Shown: one piece after another, positions 24,426-36,143 of the stretch | Layout of the letters: every line of letters starts with the position of its first letter | Position numbering within the stretch: position 1 is the stretch's first letter | Assembly: GCA_023525975.1 (NCBI GenBank) | Contig: CM042018.1 | Location: 105,392,001-105,456,000, forward strand | DNA: 64,000 bases | DNA from: Smallanthus sonchifolius | Lineage: Eukaryota; Streptophyta; Magnoliopsida; Asterales; Asteraceae | Direction of reading: 5' to 3' | The notes under the pieces: generated by a model | The model's input: the letters and a program-made list of their open reading frames with translations, nothing else | What the model was told of the DNA's origin: nothing | Databases searched by the model: none | Made by a program: the position numbers and the translations under genes

Positions 24426-24791
24426 ATCTTCTTCTTTCTGGCGATTTTTGGCCTTTCAGACTCTGTTTATCGTAGTGATTATCATGGATAGATATAGATA
24501 GAGATATGGGGGGCGATCAGCTGAAGAAAACGAGAACATTGTGAGAAGAAAACTACGGCCACCAACTGTTTGGAAACTACGCCCACCAACTGTTTGAAGA
24601 ATGTCGCCAGTGACAAGAAAGGACGATGATTTTGAAACAATATTTCTGGGTTTTAGTTTGATCTTGTTATTGACATTTTAGTAAAGATTAATGAAATAAT
24701 ATAAAGTTTTTTTTTGTTCCGTCACCCGTAGAGTTTTCACATTCACGTCTGCCACATCAACATGAGGCGATCACTAAACCAAATCACAAAA
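24426..24791. promoter_or_regulatory. Upstream region of KAS I
   Basis: A short direct repeat (ACTACGxCCACCAACTGTTT, twice, 24553-24595) lies in the likely 5' leader. An AT-rich TTATATTATTT on the minus strand near 24692-24704 is a weak TATA candidate. The transcript start is not determinable. Confidence 0.35.
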
Positions 24792-25501
24792 CTAAGGGGA
24801 GTATCCACAAGTTTTCACACCTCCACGTCAGCGTCACATCAGATTTCACAGCTTTTCCACCTCCACATTTGAGGGAAATGGTTCCACATATTTACACGGC
24901 CACGTAATTTTCTTTTTCTAATTTAATTAATTTTATATAACAACTTAAATAAAAATAAAACTAATAAAATTACGTTTAAAAAATGAAAAAAAACATTACA
25001 TAAAAAACTAAAAAACATTACATTTAAAATAATTAGTTTGGTTTTTCAACGTCAACACCTTTAGATCCTCCCGTTCGTTTGCTTCCTCCCGAAGTTTGAT
25101 CGGGAGGCCGCTGAGGCATCCAAAACGGATTGGTGTTCGGTTGGTTGGGATTGTTCGGTTGATTGGGATGATTCGGGTCCATATTTTTGCTAAAAATGAT
25201 GGTTTGGATGATAAGAAGAGATAATTATAGTTTGGTTTTTATAAAATTAATGGTTTGTAGAATGGTTATTTATATATAGGTGATTAAATTTAAAAATAAA
25301 AAATAAAAAATAAAAAAAAAGTTTTTGAGCCGTTGGGTAGGCTACCCCACCCACAACAGTCACATTTGAACCTTCCACGCCGTGAAGATTTGCACGGGAA
25401 GGTTCCACGCTCGTGGACCATGCCAAGGGGAGGTGGTGTTCCACGCCGGCCACGCTGCCACCTCTTCACCACGGAAGCTTTCACGGGGGTACTCCCCTTA
25501 G
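24792..25501. mobile_element. Non-autonomous PIF/Harbinger derivative
   Basis: Perfect 12-bp inverted ends CTAAGGGGAGTA and TACTCCCCTTAG. TAA/TTA at the borders fits a Harbinger TWA target. The interior keeps a small remnant of ORF1 (25033-25182) and GTTTTCAC/GTGAAAGC words. Similar words just outside (24724-24760 and 25585-25710) suggest insertion into an older relative. Confidence 0.7.
25033..25182 (-). pseudogene. Harbinger ORF1 (Myb/SANT-like protein) N-terminal remnant
   Basis: A 49-codon minus-strand ORF starts MDPNHPNQPNNPNQPNTNPF and continues with SGGSKRTGG. Asn/Pro/Gln-rich starts of this kind, with an FWMP motif, are typical of the DNA-binding ORF1 proteins that accompany plant PIF/Harbinger transposases. 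The Myb/SANT domain is missing, so it is an internal-deletion remnant. Confidence 0.6.
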
Positions 25502-26339
25502 CATAAGGTGCGTAGTAGATTCACAATCCACACACAAATATATACACATATATATACATAACACACACACATGGAGCTCATTTGCCCGTGAAACCCCTCA
25601 CGTCATGCCCCCCACGCCCAGGATCACGCCCCGGGGGCAGTGTTCCGCGCTCATGAAAGAGCCAGGTGACTCACGCCCTGACTTTCACGCTTCGATTACG
25701 GATGGTCTTGAAAGTAGTAACATATGTTAAAGTATTTTAAATATTTTCATTCAATAATATTAAATTGTGTTGCTTAAGCTTGATTACAGAATAGGTCCAA
25801 ATTTAAGAATTAATATAGGTATTCTTTTTAAAATCAAGACATATTTTCTATAATTATCAGGAGTTAACTTTTTATATAATGACAACTTATTTTATATTAA
25901 GTTTAGTAGTAGGTTATTCAATGTATTTTTGTTTTTTTTGTCTATTTTAAAACTGAATTTCAGTCGATTATTCTAAGAAAGAGTTATAGTAAAGGGTTAG
26001 ATTGTCATATACTATAAAATTGAAATTAAAAGAGTCACTAGCAAATAACGAAATTTAAAGTTTGTCACTCTTTATTGTAATACAACCAAAATGCATTACC
26101 AAATTTTTTTTAAAAAAAAAAACCTATTAAAGTGTTGTGAAATCAATAGTTTGAATTAAAAATTATCAAACCCTAAATTTGATAATGATAAAAATATTTA
26201 ACATGTGGTATTATTTGCTTAATATTAGTTGATCATATGTCACATACAGGTTCTCAATAACACTCTAGTCAATAATCTAGTCCAAAATCAAACAAGTCAT
26301 TGAGTATACTTGTCTATTTAAAATCAAGTCACTAAGTAA
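25502..26339. other. Intergenic; older Harbinger border and AT-rich DNA
   Basis: 25585-25710 is CACGCCC-rich and resembles the right border of the neighbouring Harbinger derivative. The rest is AT-rich with no gene. Confidence 0.35.
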
Positions 26340-26471
26340 TGAGGGTGAAGGGGGCACCTTCGGGTAGTCCCTTCGGGTACACTCGCGCCAATTGTGCGGG
26401 TAGCAAATCGGGTAGGCGACTTCGGGTAAATATACTCGCATGCGTGGGTTAATTCAGGTAGTGAATCAATA

Positions 26472-29171
26472 GGGGACGTATCAAATGAAAACCCTGCCTT
26501 ATTGTGAAAACCCTTAAACTCTATATGGACCACACATTTATTTCTTAGTATTTTAATATGTGGCTATAATTAATTCTGTATTTTTAATATATTTAATATA
26601 AAAACGTGTGGCTTAGATTAAATGAGGGGGTAAAAAGGTAATTTCACTTTATTTTCTTCTTTTTTGTTTAAATCTAGTAATAAAAAATCACACTTTCTCT
26701 CTCTCATCAATCAATATACACGTCAATATGATTTTTAAAGAACACATGTGTAAAACTAATTTACACATGTTTACAAATCAGAAAATTATATAAAAAATAC
26801 ACAAATATTTTTACAAAAAAAACATATACACAAGGAAGTCGACTTTTACACCGTCTTAAATCAAGATCTTCGATCTCTCATGTGCTTGCTATCCCATCTA
26901 AAATCCATATACAAAAATCAATTTACATGAACAAAGACAATTTACATATGTATATATATGTCAACAAAGATAATTTTATACATGTTCAGATCAGAATCAA
27001 CATAAAAACATATGAATAACAACTCTTTACACTTGTGTAAATTCAGTTTATACATGTGTAAATTCAATTTAAACATGTGTAAATTAAAAATTGGGGCTTT
27101 CCAAATTTGTACAAAGACAATTTTATACATGTTCAGATCAACATAAAAACACATGAATAACAACTCTTTACACTTGTGTAAATTCAGATTACATTTGTGT
27201 AAATTAAGTTTACACTTGTGTAAATTCAATTTAAACATGTGTAAATTAAAATTAGGGATTTTCAAATCTATATAAAAACCCTATTTTGTGGTTCAGACAC
27301 GTTTAAAACTATAAAGCCCCAATTTAAATGTGTGTAAAAACTTTTGTATCAAGAAACTTATTAAACGAGTTTAAAAACTTTTAAACTTTTTATACAAATT
27401 TAAAAATAGCTGAAAAAAAAGAAATCCCTACACATTGGTACAACATAATTGCTTAATTTTACACAAATCAGAAAATAAAAAATTACCTTGTTGGCTTTTA
27501 TCACAAATCATAGTTACAGTTGTCTTTCCTTGTTTGCCCGAAAACCAAATTAAAGTTGTTTCATCCTATTGAAGACAAAGTTTACTAAAATAAAATCTAA
27601 TTACTAGCAATTAAATGTCATTTAATAACTTCTCAAATGAGACATACTGAAAGGATAAAGTTAAAATTCATATGAATAAACTAAGGAAGTCAAACCAAAA
27701 AATTTCAGTTACATTGTCTATAATAATGAGGTGAAAAAACATATACACAAAAATCTCTACAACAAAATATCTAAATATCTTTACAAATGAGGAAAAAAAC
27801 ATATACACAAATCAGGAAAAAAAAATTAAATCCATGTACACAAATGTCTTTACAAATACACAAGTGTAAAATTAAAATACACAAGTGTAAAAACAAGATA
27901 CACAAGTGTAAAAACAAAATACACAAATGTACTACATATATAGATTTGAATCATCTATTAGATCTTGAACCATAGAGTGTGATTCAATTAATAAAATGCA
28001 AAACATATACATGCTTTCGTCATAAGGACATTTAAGCTCAAACTTTTGAATTAGTTACAAATAAATAACAGTACGCTTTCACTTCATTTCAATTAAGCTA
28101 CTGAACTTTAGAAATTGTTAATAAACCCTTCTAACCTATGTGTACAAACAAAATACACAGGTGTAAAATAAAAAATACACATGGCCAACTTCCCTACTTG
28201 TTTACTCTTAAGCTACTTTTTTCCAATCTTTATGGTTGATCAGCAAAACAAGAAACCTTTTATTTCCTTTCAAAAAAAAATTCAAACCAAACCTTATAGA
28301 TAAAGAGGAGAACCACATATACTTTAGGAATGTCATCACGAGCACTGCATCAAAGACAACTTGTTAAAGAGCTTTTCAATAGTAAATTGATATTCTGCTA
28401 AAGAAGAAGAATAAATAGATAACCATGTAAAAACCACTTACTGGTAAAAAAGAAGCCTTGAGATCTGATCATAATGAAATGGCAATGCTTCAAAAAAATC
28501 GCTGAGTCACGTTCTAGAAAGAACCACACACACAAATCTAGAGAGAGAGAGTTACAGGCGAGCCAAATCCTCTCTTCCGGCTACTCACCGGCGAGCCACG
28601 GAGACTCCAACAGCCTACCAGGCGGCATGCGGTGGTCGCCTCTGACAATTTTGGTTTCGGATCTGGTGACGACGGCTTTGGTTAATCTAGAGAGAGAGTT
28701 ACAGGCGAGCCAAATCCTCTCTTCCAGCTACTCACCGGCGAGCCACGGCGACTCCAACAGCCTACCAGGCGGCATGCGGTGGTCGCCTCTGACAACTTTG
28801 GTTTCGGATCTGGTGACGGCGGCTTTGGTTTCAGATCTGGTGACGGCGATTTTGCACCATACGTTTTGCACTAGACGATTTCCAAAAGAATCATCAACAA
28901 AAGACGATTTCCATCTCTAATTTGCTCTTCGATTTGGATACCGGTCTATAAAGAGAGAGAAATAGAAGATATGGTTTTGAATGTTTAGAGAGAGAATATA
29001 GATCTGGTTTTTGTCATTTTGAAAAGAGATTGGTAAGAGAGAGAGTGATAAAAAGACATAAATGCCCTTATTGACTAAAAAAAAAGCTGAAATAAAATAA
29101 ATAGAATGTGTGGCTGTTATAGAGTTTAAGGGTTTACACAATAACACAGGGTTTTCATTTGATACGTCCCC
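26472..29171. mobile_element. Pack-MULE-like element (2.7 kb)
   Basis: Perfect inverted ends GGGGACGTATC…GATACGTCCCC extend as similar sequence for about 75 bp. An 11-bp perfect target duplication GTGAATCAATA (26461-26471 and 29172-29182) lies inside the host MITE. No transposase is present. The interior is AT-rich with many ACACnnGTGT palindromes, plus a GC-rich block at 28538-28910 duplicated in tandem (about 148-bp unit). The block looks like captured genic DNA. Confidence 0.88.
28538..28840. repeat. Tandem duplication of GC-rich captured-looking DNA
   Basis: The unit beginning TCTAGAGAGAGAG…TTACAGGCGAGCC occurs at 28538 and at 28686 with few differences. It is open on the plus strand across both units (ORF 28474-28920), but the repeat gives no recognisable domain. 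Confidence 0.75.
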
Positions 29172-29504
29172 GTGAATCAATATTAATTAATGCATTCAGG
29201 GCTTGATTTTGATTTAGAGTTTCATATGAATTCTAGAGTGAATCAATATATATTAGTTTTAACTTAAAAAAAAAAAAGCTTTAGGGTATTAGGGTTGTGC
29301 CCCCAACACTTTAGGGTATTAAGGTTGGATTTGAGTAAAAAGTGAGGTGGCACTCCCTCATTGAGTATTTTTGTTTGGGTAGTTTTTAGGTGAGGGTTGT
29401 ACCCCCTTCACCCTAAGTATACACATACTACAAGATCATGTAATCAAGTTAACAAGATGCGTTGAAGAAATCAATATGAAACTGACATGTGTTACAATTA
29501 TTAG

Positions 29505-29707
29505 CTTAGCCTAGTGGCAAAGGTGTATACTCAAGACTTTACTAAAATGGGGAGGTCTTGGGTTCAAGTCCCACTTGTGACAGAAAAAAAGGGGTCCAGG
29601 TTGGGCTAGAGGATTTTCTCACCTATGGTGGGTTTCCTCCTGAGGGAGGTGGAGATGATCGAGTGAGTCAGTGGTCCATCAGTAATCCAAATTGCCGTTA
29701 AAAAAAT
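29505..29707 (+). mobile_element. tRNA-derived SINE, family 1, best-preserved copy
   Basis: It carries pol III box A TAGCCTAGTGGCAAAGG (29508) and box B GGTTCAAGTCC (29561), followed by a body and an A-run. Flanking duplication of about 22 bp: TGACATGTGTTACAATTATT at 29483, TGACATGTGCTACAAATGATT at 29708. The body matches the copies at 11850-12048 and 56982-57190. Confidence 0.9.
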
Positions 29708-29730
29708 TGACATGTGCTACAAATGATTAG

Positions 29731-32579
29731 TGTTAATTAAAGATTGGTATGAAGACTAACATGACGTCAATACATAACAAGTGATGATGATAATAATGGT
29801 TTGATGAAGAAGTTAACAAGAACCCGACACGCGCAATCAAGATAATGAACGATAACGGTTTGATGACGAAGTCAACAAGAACCCGACACGCATAATCAAG
29901 ACAACGAACGACAGCGGTAATATGATGATTGAATGAGAAAGATCAAAATGATTAAAAAGGTTTTTTAAATTAATTCTAAGATTTATAAAAATATATTTTT
30001 TATAAAACAAAAGCAATTTCGTTAAAACATTTTAAAAAACTTTACAATGACTTAACAAATTGGAAATCTCTATAAACAAATGTTATCAAATTTAGATAAA
30101 AAATGCTTTCTAAATATTTTTGATGAATTATAAAAATATGATTTTTATAAAACAAAAGTTATTTCTTTAAAAAAAATTTATAAAACTTGAAAAGATTTTA
30201 TAAAATTCAAATCTTTAAAAAATATGTCAAGAATATTTTTGAATTTTAAAGAATCTTCTAAGTGTGGTAAAATCCTAACATGGTTCCAAATAAAAATACA
30301 AATTTACTTGAAATGGATAAAAGTTAAAACAAATCTGGAAATCATCTTTGGTGATTTTGATTTTACAAAAGTAAAACTTACCATTTTTGTGTAAATCCTT
30401 ACAAGATGGTAAGGGTCAAAGTAAACCTTTTGGTAAAGTTAAAAATTAGTGTTTATAAGTGCAAATGGTTTGGTTAGACAAGCTCAACATTCAAAATATT
30501 AACAAAAAAAAGCATCTAGAACACCCACGATAGATTTGCGGTTGACAGTGGACTGGCTTGCAATGATTACATTTTGGTTTTGATTTTTGCATATAAATTA
30601 AGGCTTTGTCCAAGTTTTACACTCACCTCTTTTGCTCAAAATACTTTTAAATACTTATCAAATAGATCTTTCTCTCATTCTATCATATTATCATATCATC
30701 TGAGAAGATCAAATACCAAGTGAAGATCAAAGAGCAAAATAGAATAGTTGTTCTACAACTATCATCTTATCATTCTTGTGAGATATTTGTAAGGGGCACT
30801 CACTACATTTTGTGTGTGTAAGTTAGTTGATATGATCACTATCTTGATATAGTGAATGATTGACATGAATTACGCCATCTTGACATAGTGTTAAGTTGTG
30901 AAGATATACATTATCTTGACATAGTGTATATTGTGTGAGAGTGTAAAGACCGTTATCTTGACATAGTGAGTTGAAGAAGGTGATCTCTACCTTTATTAGT
31001 TAAATGCCTGGTGTACTGGTGATCTCTTCCGTTCAAGAGAAATGATTAGAGAATACAACTCTCAATTGGAGGATCGGGGAGAGGACGTAGAGTGGATTTG
31101 TTAACATTCACTTTAACATATATAAATCAGTTGCGTATCTCTTTCTCTAGAAATTTTTAAAAATAATACATATATATATATATATGTGTAACAATACAAT
31201 ACTCAACTTAAAGATAAAAAATGCTCGAGTTTATGGTATAATTTTTTAATAAAGTATCACAGCAAAAAAGGTTATTTACATTTAAAAAAGATGATAAACT
31301 CGCCCTTGATCAATGTCTCAAATCTCTTCTCACCCTTCTCAGATCTTTTGGCTTTTTAGTAGAACCAATAATATATCTGGGATGGTATCAATGATTTTAA
31401 AACCGGACCAGACAGCGAATCGGCGATCTTAGAGGTCCACTGATCGGACCGGATTTAAAAACCGGATGACGTGTAAATAAAAAAAATTAAAACTATGTAT
31501 ATAGATACAAATATAAAAACATTTTTTTATTTTGGCATGAATTTACAATTTTAATGATACATGAAGTCTTAAATAAATAAAATATGCAATTTGAAATACT
31601 AAATTAATAAGAAAAAAGATTTTAAAGGAAAAAATACTTATAAAAAACTAAAAAATTGAAATCCAGTACGACCACCAAGTCCAATCGGTTCAAATGAAAG
31701 CGGTTCAACTACACACAACTAGAATAAATTAATAAAATGTGCAACTTGGAATACTGAATTAATAAGAAAATAAGATTTTAAATGAAAAAAATACAAATAA
31801 AAAAAATTTGAAATCCAGTCCGACCGGATCAAATGAAATCGGTTCAACTATATACAGCCAGACCGGTTATGTGTCCGGTTCCCAATCAGACAGGACGGTC
31901 CATTAAGAATACACTGGATGGTATGAGAAATCTCATTTTATTGAGAAACCAAGAAAGATCATCTCAATCATGATCTTGATCAATTATTCTAATCAATCAA
32001 TAACATGATTGTAACTAGAGATTATCAATTGTTCTAATCAATCAATGGCATGATTGTAACTAACTAGAAATTTACATTTCTTTAATTTTGAAAACTACCC
32101 ACTATCAAAAGAAATTCATAAGATTACTCATCTCTCTCTAATATCTATCGATTTTTGGTTTGTCTAACAAAATACATTACGAACAAATCGATTCCAGCTT
32201 ATGATCTAGTGGCATTGGTGATTTCCCACCATAAAAGCGGTGTGAGTCAAATCCTGTAAATACAAATTAGATGATATTTAGAGTAAAAAAATTGTTGTTA
32301 AAAAGACAAATTGATTCCAAAAACATTTCTTGAAAGAGTGAAGAACAACGAACTTTAATAATATAATTATATACATGTAACCATAGATTTACATGATATA
32401 AACAAAATATTATATATATGTAAAATAGAATCACATAACACAAACCAAAATTGCATATATGTAACAACAAAATTACATATATGTAATAACAGACTTATAT
32501 GTGTAAATTGTAATGATGGATTTATCATCATGTTCTTCATATTCCTCGTAATAATACACACACATATATATAAATAGAA
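29731..32579. other. Intergenic with eroded LTR-like and ACCGGT-type repeats
   Basis: 29808-29930 holds a 62-bp-type tandem duplication (AACAAGAACCCGACACGC). 30590-31140 resembles a copia-type LTR: TATAAATTAAGG near 30595, and GGATCGGGGAGAGGACGTAGAGTGG near its end (only the general pattern is meant). ATCTTGACATAGTG repeats at 30841, 30877, 30913 and 30954. 31380-31915 has ACCGGACC words at both ends, like a MITE. A SINE-like head (box A near 32205, GAGTCAAATCC near 32245) is also present. No gene. Confidence 0.4.
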
Positions 32580-33015
32580 TCTATACTATATAATAAATAA
32601 AAGTTTTTTACGCCACGTATCGTCTTCATATTCATTTTTATCATTTTTTTTTCGTTTCTTTCTCTTATTAAATACACATCTATCTTTTTAATAATAATAT
32701 ATTTTTAAAGAAACTACTAATTATACTAATAAAATACATTTATTTTAAACTATTTTTTATTATAAGAAATTTTAAAAACCAATTACCTAGCTTATGTTTT
32801 CAATCAAATAGTAAATGAAAGTCAAATTGAATTGAATAGTAACTAATGTATTTTCGAAACTCAATTATATATTAATTTTTACATATTTTTTGTTTTTGTT
32901 TTCTACTGTTAGTATATGTAATACATTTTCCCACCTATAAGACATATATATAAAGATTTAAGAATTTATGTAGTGATATTTTTTCACCCTGTGTAGTACA
33001 CAGGTTCTAAGCTAG
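32580..33015 (+). mobile_element. Non-autonomous Helitron
   Basis: The 5' end is TCTATACTATATAATAAA, a typical plant Helitron start. The 3' end has a hairpin with 7-bp arms CCTGTGT/ACACAGG (32988-33004), then CTAG at 33012-33015, inserted between A and T as expected. There is no Rep/helicase; it is mobilised in trans. Confidence 0.88.
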
Positions 33016-33082
33016 TTATATATATAATATAATTATGTATATCTAATAATAGAATTATCACGATACTCATCTTGTTGTTGGT

Positions 33083-33619
33083 AGGGGTGCAAACGAGCCG
33101 AGCTGCTCGCGAGCTACAAGAGATCGACTCGTTAAAAAGCTCGAAACGAGCCGAGCTTAAACGAGCTCGAGCCGAGCTCGAGCCTAAGAATAAGCTTGTT
33201 TATTAAACGAGCCCGAGCCCGAGCTTCACTTATCGAGCTCGAGCCGGCTCGCGAGCCTTAACGAGCCTTTTATTTATATAATGTTTTTAATATATTTAAT
33301 ATATATTTATAAAATAATAATAATAATTAGTATATATAAAATTAAGATAAATATAATTAAATAATATGTATTATGTTATATATAAAAACTATAATAAAAT
33401 TTATATAAAAATAATTATAAATATATATAAATTAATTAATATATAATAAACGAGCCGAGCCCGAGCCGAGCTCGAGCTTGTAAAGCTACCAACGAGCCGA
33501 GCCCGAGCTTCAAAATTAGAGCTCGAATCGAGCCGAGCTCGAGCTCGAGCTCACAGTAAGTTAAACGAGCCGAGCTCGAGCCTAGTCAAGCTCGGGCTCG
33601 GCTCGTCTCGTTTGCACCC
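33083..33619. mobile_element. GAGCTCG-rich element, copy 3
   Basis: Inverted ends are AGGGGTGCAAACGAGCC and GGCTCGTCTCGTTTGCACCC. Dense CGAGC/GCTCG words occur at both ends and the AT core is about 180 bp. It is the same family as 63413-63852. No target duplication is visible here. Confidence 0.75.
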
Positions 33620-33826
33620 GGAATACTAATTTCTTTTTCTGGGCCTACTCCATAATGTCCCAGTTTATTAGAAGTTCATCTTATGATTTTCCAGCCCATA
33701 CCAAAAGGATCACATCCTCTCATCTATCATCTACTCTTATTATTATTTCCACTTTTCCATTCAACTCCTTCTTTTGATCCTTCCTCCATCGGGTGTCCTC
33801 ACCTTCTCTGCCGATATCATATATAT

Positions 33827-33848
33827 AACTAGCTTAGAACCTGTGTAC
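33827..33848 (-). repeat. Orphan Helitron 3' terminus
   Basis: The reverse complement reads GTACACAGGTTCTAAGCTAG, the last 20 bases of the Helitron that ends at 33015. The hairpin's other arm is missing. Confidence 0.5.
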
Positions 33849-33900
33849 TATCATCTTCATCTTCATCTTCATCTTCATGCCTATCATCTTCATCTTCTCT
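33848..33900 (+). repeat. (TTCATC)n microsatellite
   Basis: Several perfect TTCATC units, then interrupted ones, in the leader of the copia element. Confidence 0.8.
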
Positions 33901-33968
33901 ATTCAATCTCTTTCACAAGTTTCATCCGGCGATTACGGTCACAAACATCAGAAACATTCACTTTAGAG

Positions 33969-35004
33969 ATGGAAAGCGGCCAATATAATTCGTGGGCTGA
34001 ACTTTTCAAAGTTCATTGCCGTGCTTTTCAGGTCAGCGATCACCTTAATCCCCTTCCTCCTCTGTTAAAGAAGAGTCCCAGGCAGTTGATGCCGACCTCT
34101 GGTCCCGAATCGATGCTATAGTCCTCCAATGGATATATAGCACGATCTCCACACCATTTTGAAGTCAAACTCAATTGCTGCTCAGGCCTGGACCGCCTTA
34201 GAAAACATTTTCCAAGATAATCAGAGTTCCATGGCCGGGCACAATGAATCTTATGACTCATCCAATAAACCTGCCCGCTCCCTGATTTCTATGAAGCCAG
34301 ATCCAAATTGATTCTGGAAGAGACAAGAAAACAACATCTGGCCTCCAACAGCACCCAAAGTACCAATTCAGCATTTCATGCCTCTTTTCAGCCACCAAAT
34401 GCCTCCTCTCAGCAGTATAAACAGGCTGACCACCAACCCAGACCCAACAGTGACTTTCGTGGATCTTATCACCGTGGTCGAGGGCGGGGCAGGGGACGGC
34501 AAAACAGTGGTCGCGGTGGCAGGCAGTTTCAGGGAGCATACCACCTTGTTAAAAATTAAGCCCTAGCTTAGGGCCCTTAATTTTTGGGGCCTCATTTTAA
34601 GAAAACTATATCCAGAATGTGAATATTAGAAATATACTTTCATTTAATTAGCAAATAAGTTGGCTCTGGTCTAGTGGTAATGGTAGTGTTATCTTTCCTT
34701 CCTGAACTTAATTCTAATCCCATCCTTGCCTTTTCTTCAAGTTTCTTTCTTATTTTTTGGTTAATTTTTTTTTATTTTCTTTGCATGTTTTTTATTCTTT
34801 TGGCACACATTTAAAAAAAAAATATTTTTGTATGTTTTTTTATTCGTTTGGCCCACTTTTTTTTTTAAATAATCGAAAGTACAACCTCAAATAAATTTGA
34901 AAAGGGCCCTGTATTTTTACTTGGCTTTTGGCCCTCAAAATGATTGAGCCGCCCCTGCATACCAGCCTCATCACTACCAGAACAGGTCCAATTAGACTTG
35001 GTCT
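33969..35004 (+). pseudogene. Copia Gag, broken
   Basis: It opens ESGQYNSWAELFKVHCRAF (33972), the usual start of RE1-type Gag. Frameshifts and an internal deletion of the middle region follow from about 34070. The frame recovers near 34280 (RSKLILEETRK) and runs to a Gly/Arg-rich tail (RGRGRGRQNSGRGGRQFQGAY) at 34540. There a 413-bp insert splits it, and it resumes at 34957. Confidence 0.8.
34544..34956. mobile_element. hAT-like insert in copia gag
   Basis: It is flanked by the perfect 8-bp duplication GCATACCA (34536-34543 and 34957-34964), and removing it restores the Gag reading frame across the site. It has GGGCC-rich ends (AGGGGCGGCTCAATCATTTT on the minus strand at the right end). A tRNA-like GGTCTAGTGGTAATGG word occurs at 34669. 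The terminal repeats are poor, so the class rests on the duplication size. Confidence 0.7.
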
Positions 35005-36108
35005 TGGCCAAATCAGTCTGCTCCCCCTTGGGCCTGTTCTCCTCCCTGTCCATATCCGACAACTCCATCCAGGCCGCAAGGCCCACCACAGACTGCTGCC
35101 CCGGGAATCCTTGGAGCTAGACCACCACAGGCCTATGCGGCTTCCGAAGCTAGCTATACTCCTACAGACTTGGATCAAGATTTCAACACTATGTCGATGT
35201 CTCAACCTGATCCAAACTGGTACCTAGACACCAGTGCTACATCCCACATGACAAACTCGTCAGGTAACTACTCTTCCTATTTTATTTTTAATAAGGGACC
35301 TACACGAAACATTACCGTTGGGGATGGCACCAAAATTCCAATTCATAGGCCGGGACACCAAACATTACCAAAACCTTTTCCACCTTTACACCTTAATCAC
35401 GTTCTCCATGCCCCTAATCTTATTAAAAACTTAATCTCTGTTCGAAAATTAACCCGTGATAACAACATTTCCTTAGAATTTGACCCGTTTGGTTTTAATG
35501 TGAAGGACTTCCAGACGCGGACTCCTATTCTCAGGTGTAATAGCTATGGAGAATTGTACCCGCTCACCTTCTCTTCATCATCAAAAGTCACCAGTCCTTC
35601 TGCTTTTGCTACTATCACCAAAGAATTATGGCACCAACGTCTCGGCCACCCGGGATCCTTTGTCTTTTCTACTTTGAAAAATAATTTGTCTTTTATTGAT
35701 TCAAATGTTAATCATTCTAAGCTTTGTTCTTCTTGTGTGTTTGGCAAGCATATTAAACTACCATTTCATGATTCCCCTACTTATACATGCTTACCTTTTG
35801 ATATTATTCACAGTGATCTTTGGACATCACCAGTTTTAAGTTCAGGTGGACACCGATACTATGTCATATTTTTAGATGATAAAACTATTTTTTTATGGAC
35901 ATATCCTCTTGCACAAAAATCACAAGTCTTTTCCATCTTCCTTCAATTCTTTAACCTAATCAAAACCCAATTTAATCTTACTATAAAATCAATCCAATGT
36001 GACAACGGGAAAGAATATGATAACACTTCATTTCACCAATTTTTCCACCAACACGGTCTACTTTTCCGCTTCTCTTGCCCACATACTTCACCCCAAAATA
36101 GGTAGGCC
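35005..36108 (+). pseudogene. Copia protease and integrase N-terminal half
   Basis: Protease motif WYLDTSATSHMT (35219) stands where DTGATSH is usual, so the catalytic Gly is Ser. GAG-pre-integrase follows (WHQRLGHPG, then CSSCVFGK). The integrase core has Asp in HSDLW and Asp in CDNGKEYDN. The frame ends at a TAG (36103-36105) just before the expected catalytic Glu (AERK, readable directly after the stop). A one-base shift follows. Confidence 0.85.
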
Positions 36109-36143
36109 GAACGTAAAATAAAATACGTTCAATTAACAACATC

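Larger units (their letters stand above)
26343..29413. mobile_element. GGTGAAGGGGG-family MITE, split by a MULE
   Basis: Ends GGGTGAAGGGGGCAC and GTACCCCCTTCACCC match the MITE at 15238-15776. Flanks TGA (26340-26342) and TAA (29414-29416) are a TWA-like target duplication with one change. Its own sequence is only 26343-26471 plus 29183-29413 (about 360 bp). Confidence 0.8.

Noticed and set aside
27787..27975. Lys/Ile repeat ORF (IHKCKNKIHKCKN) and its minus-strand partner at 26942-27265
   Set aside because: Both are translations of the ACACnnGTGT palindrome array, not proteins.
28474..28920. 148-codon ORF as a host gene
   Set aside because: It is a tandem duplication inside a Pack-MULE-like element; no domain, and the repeat is a multiple that stays open by chance.
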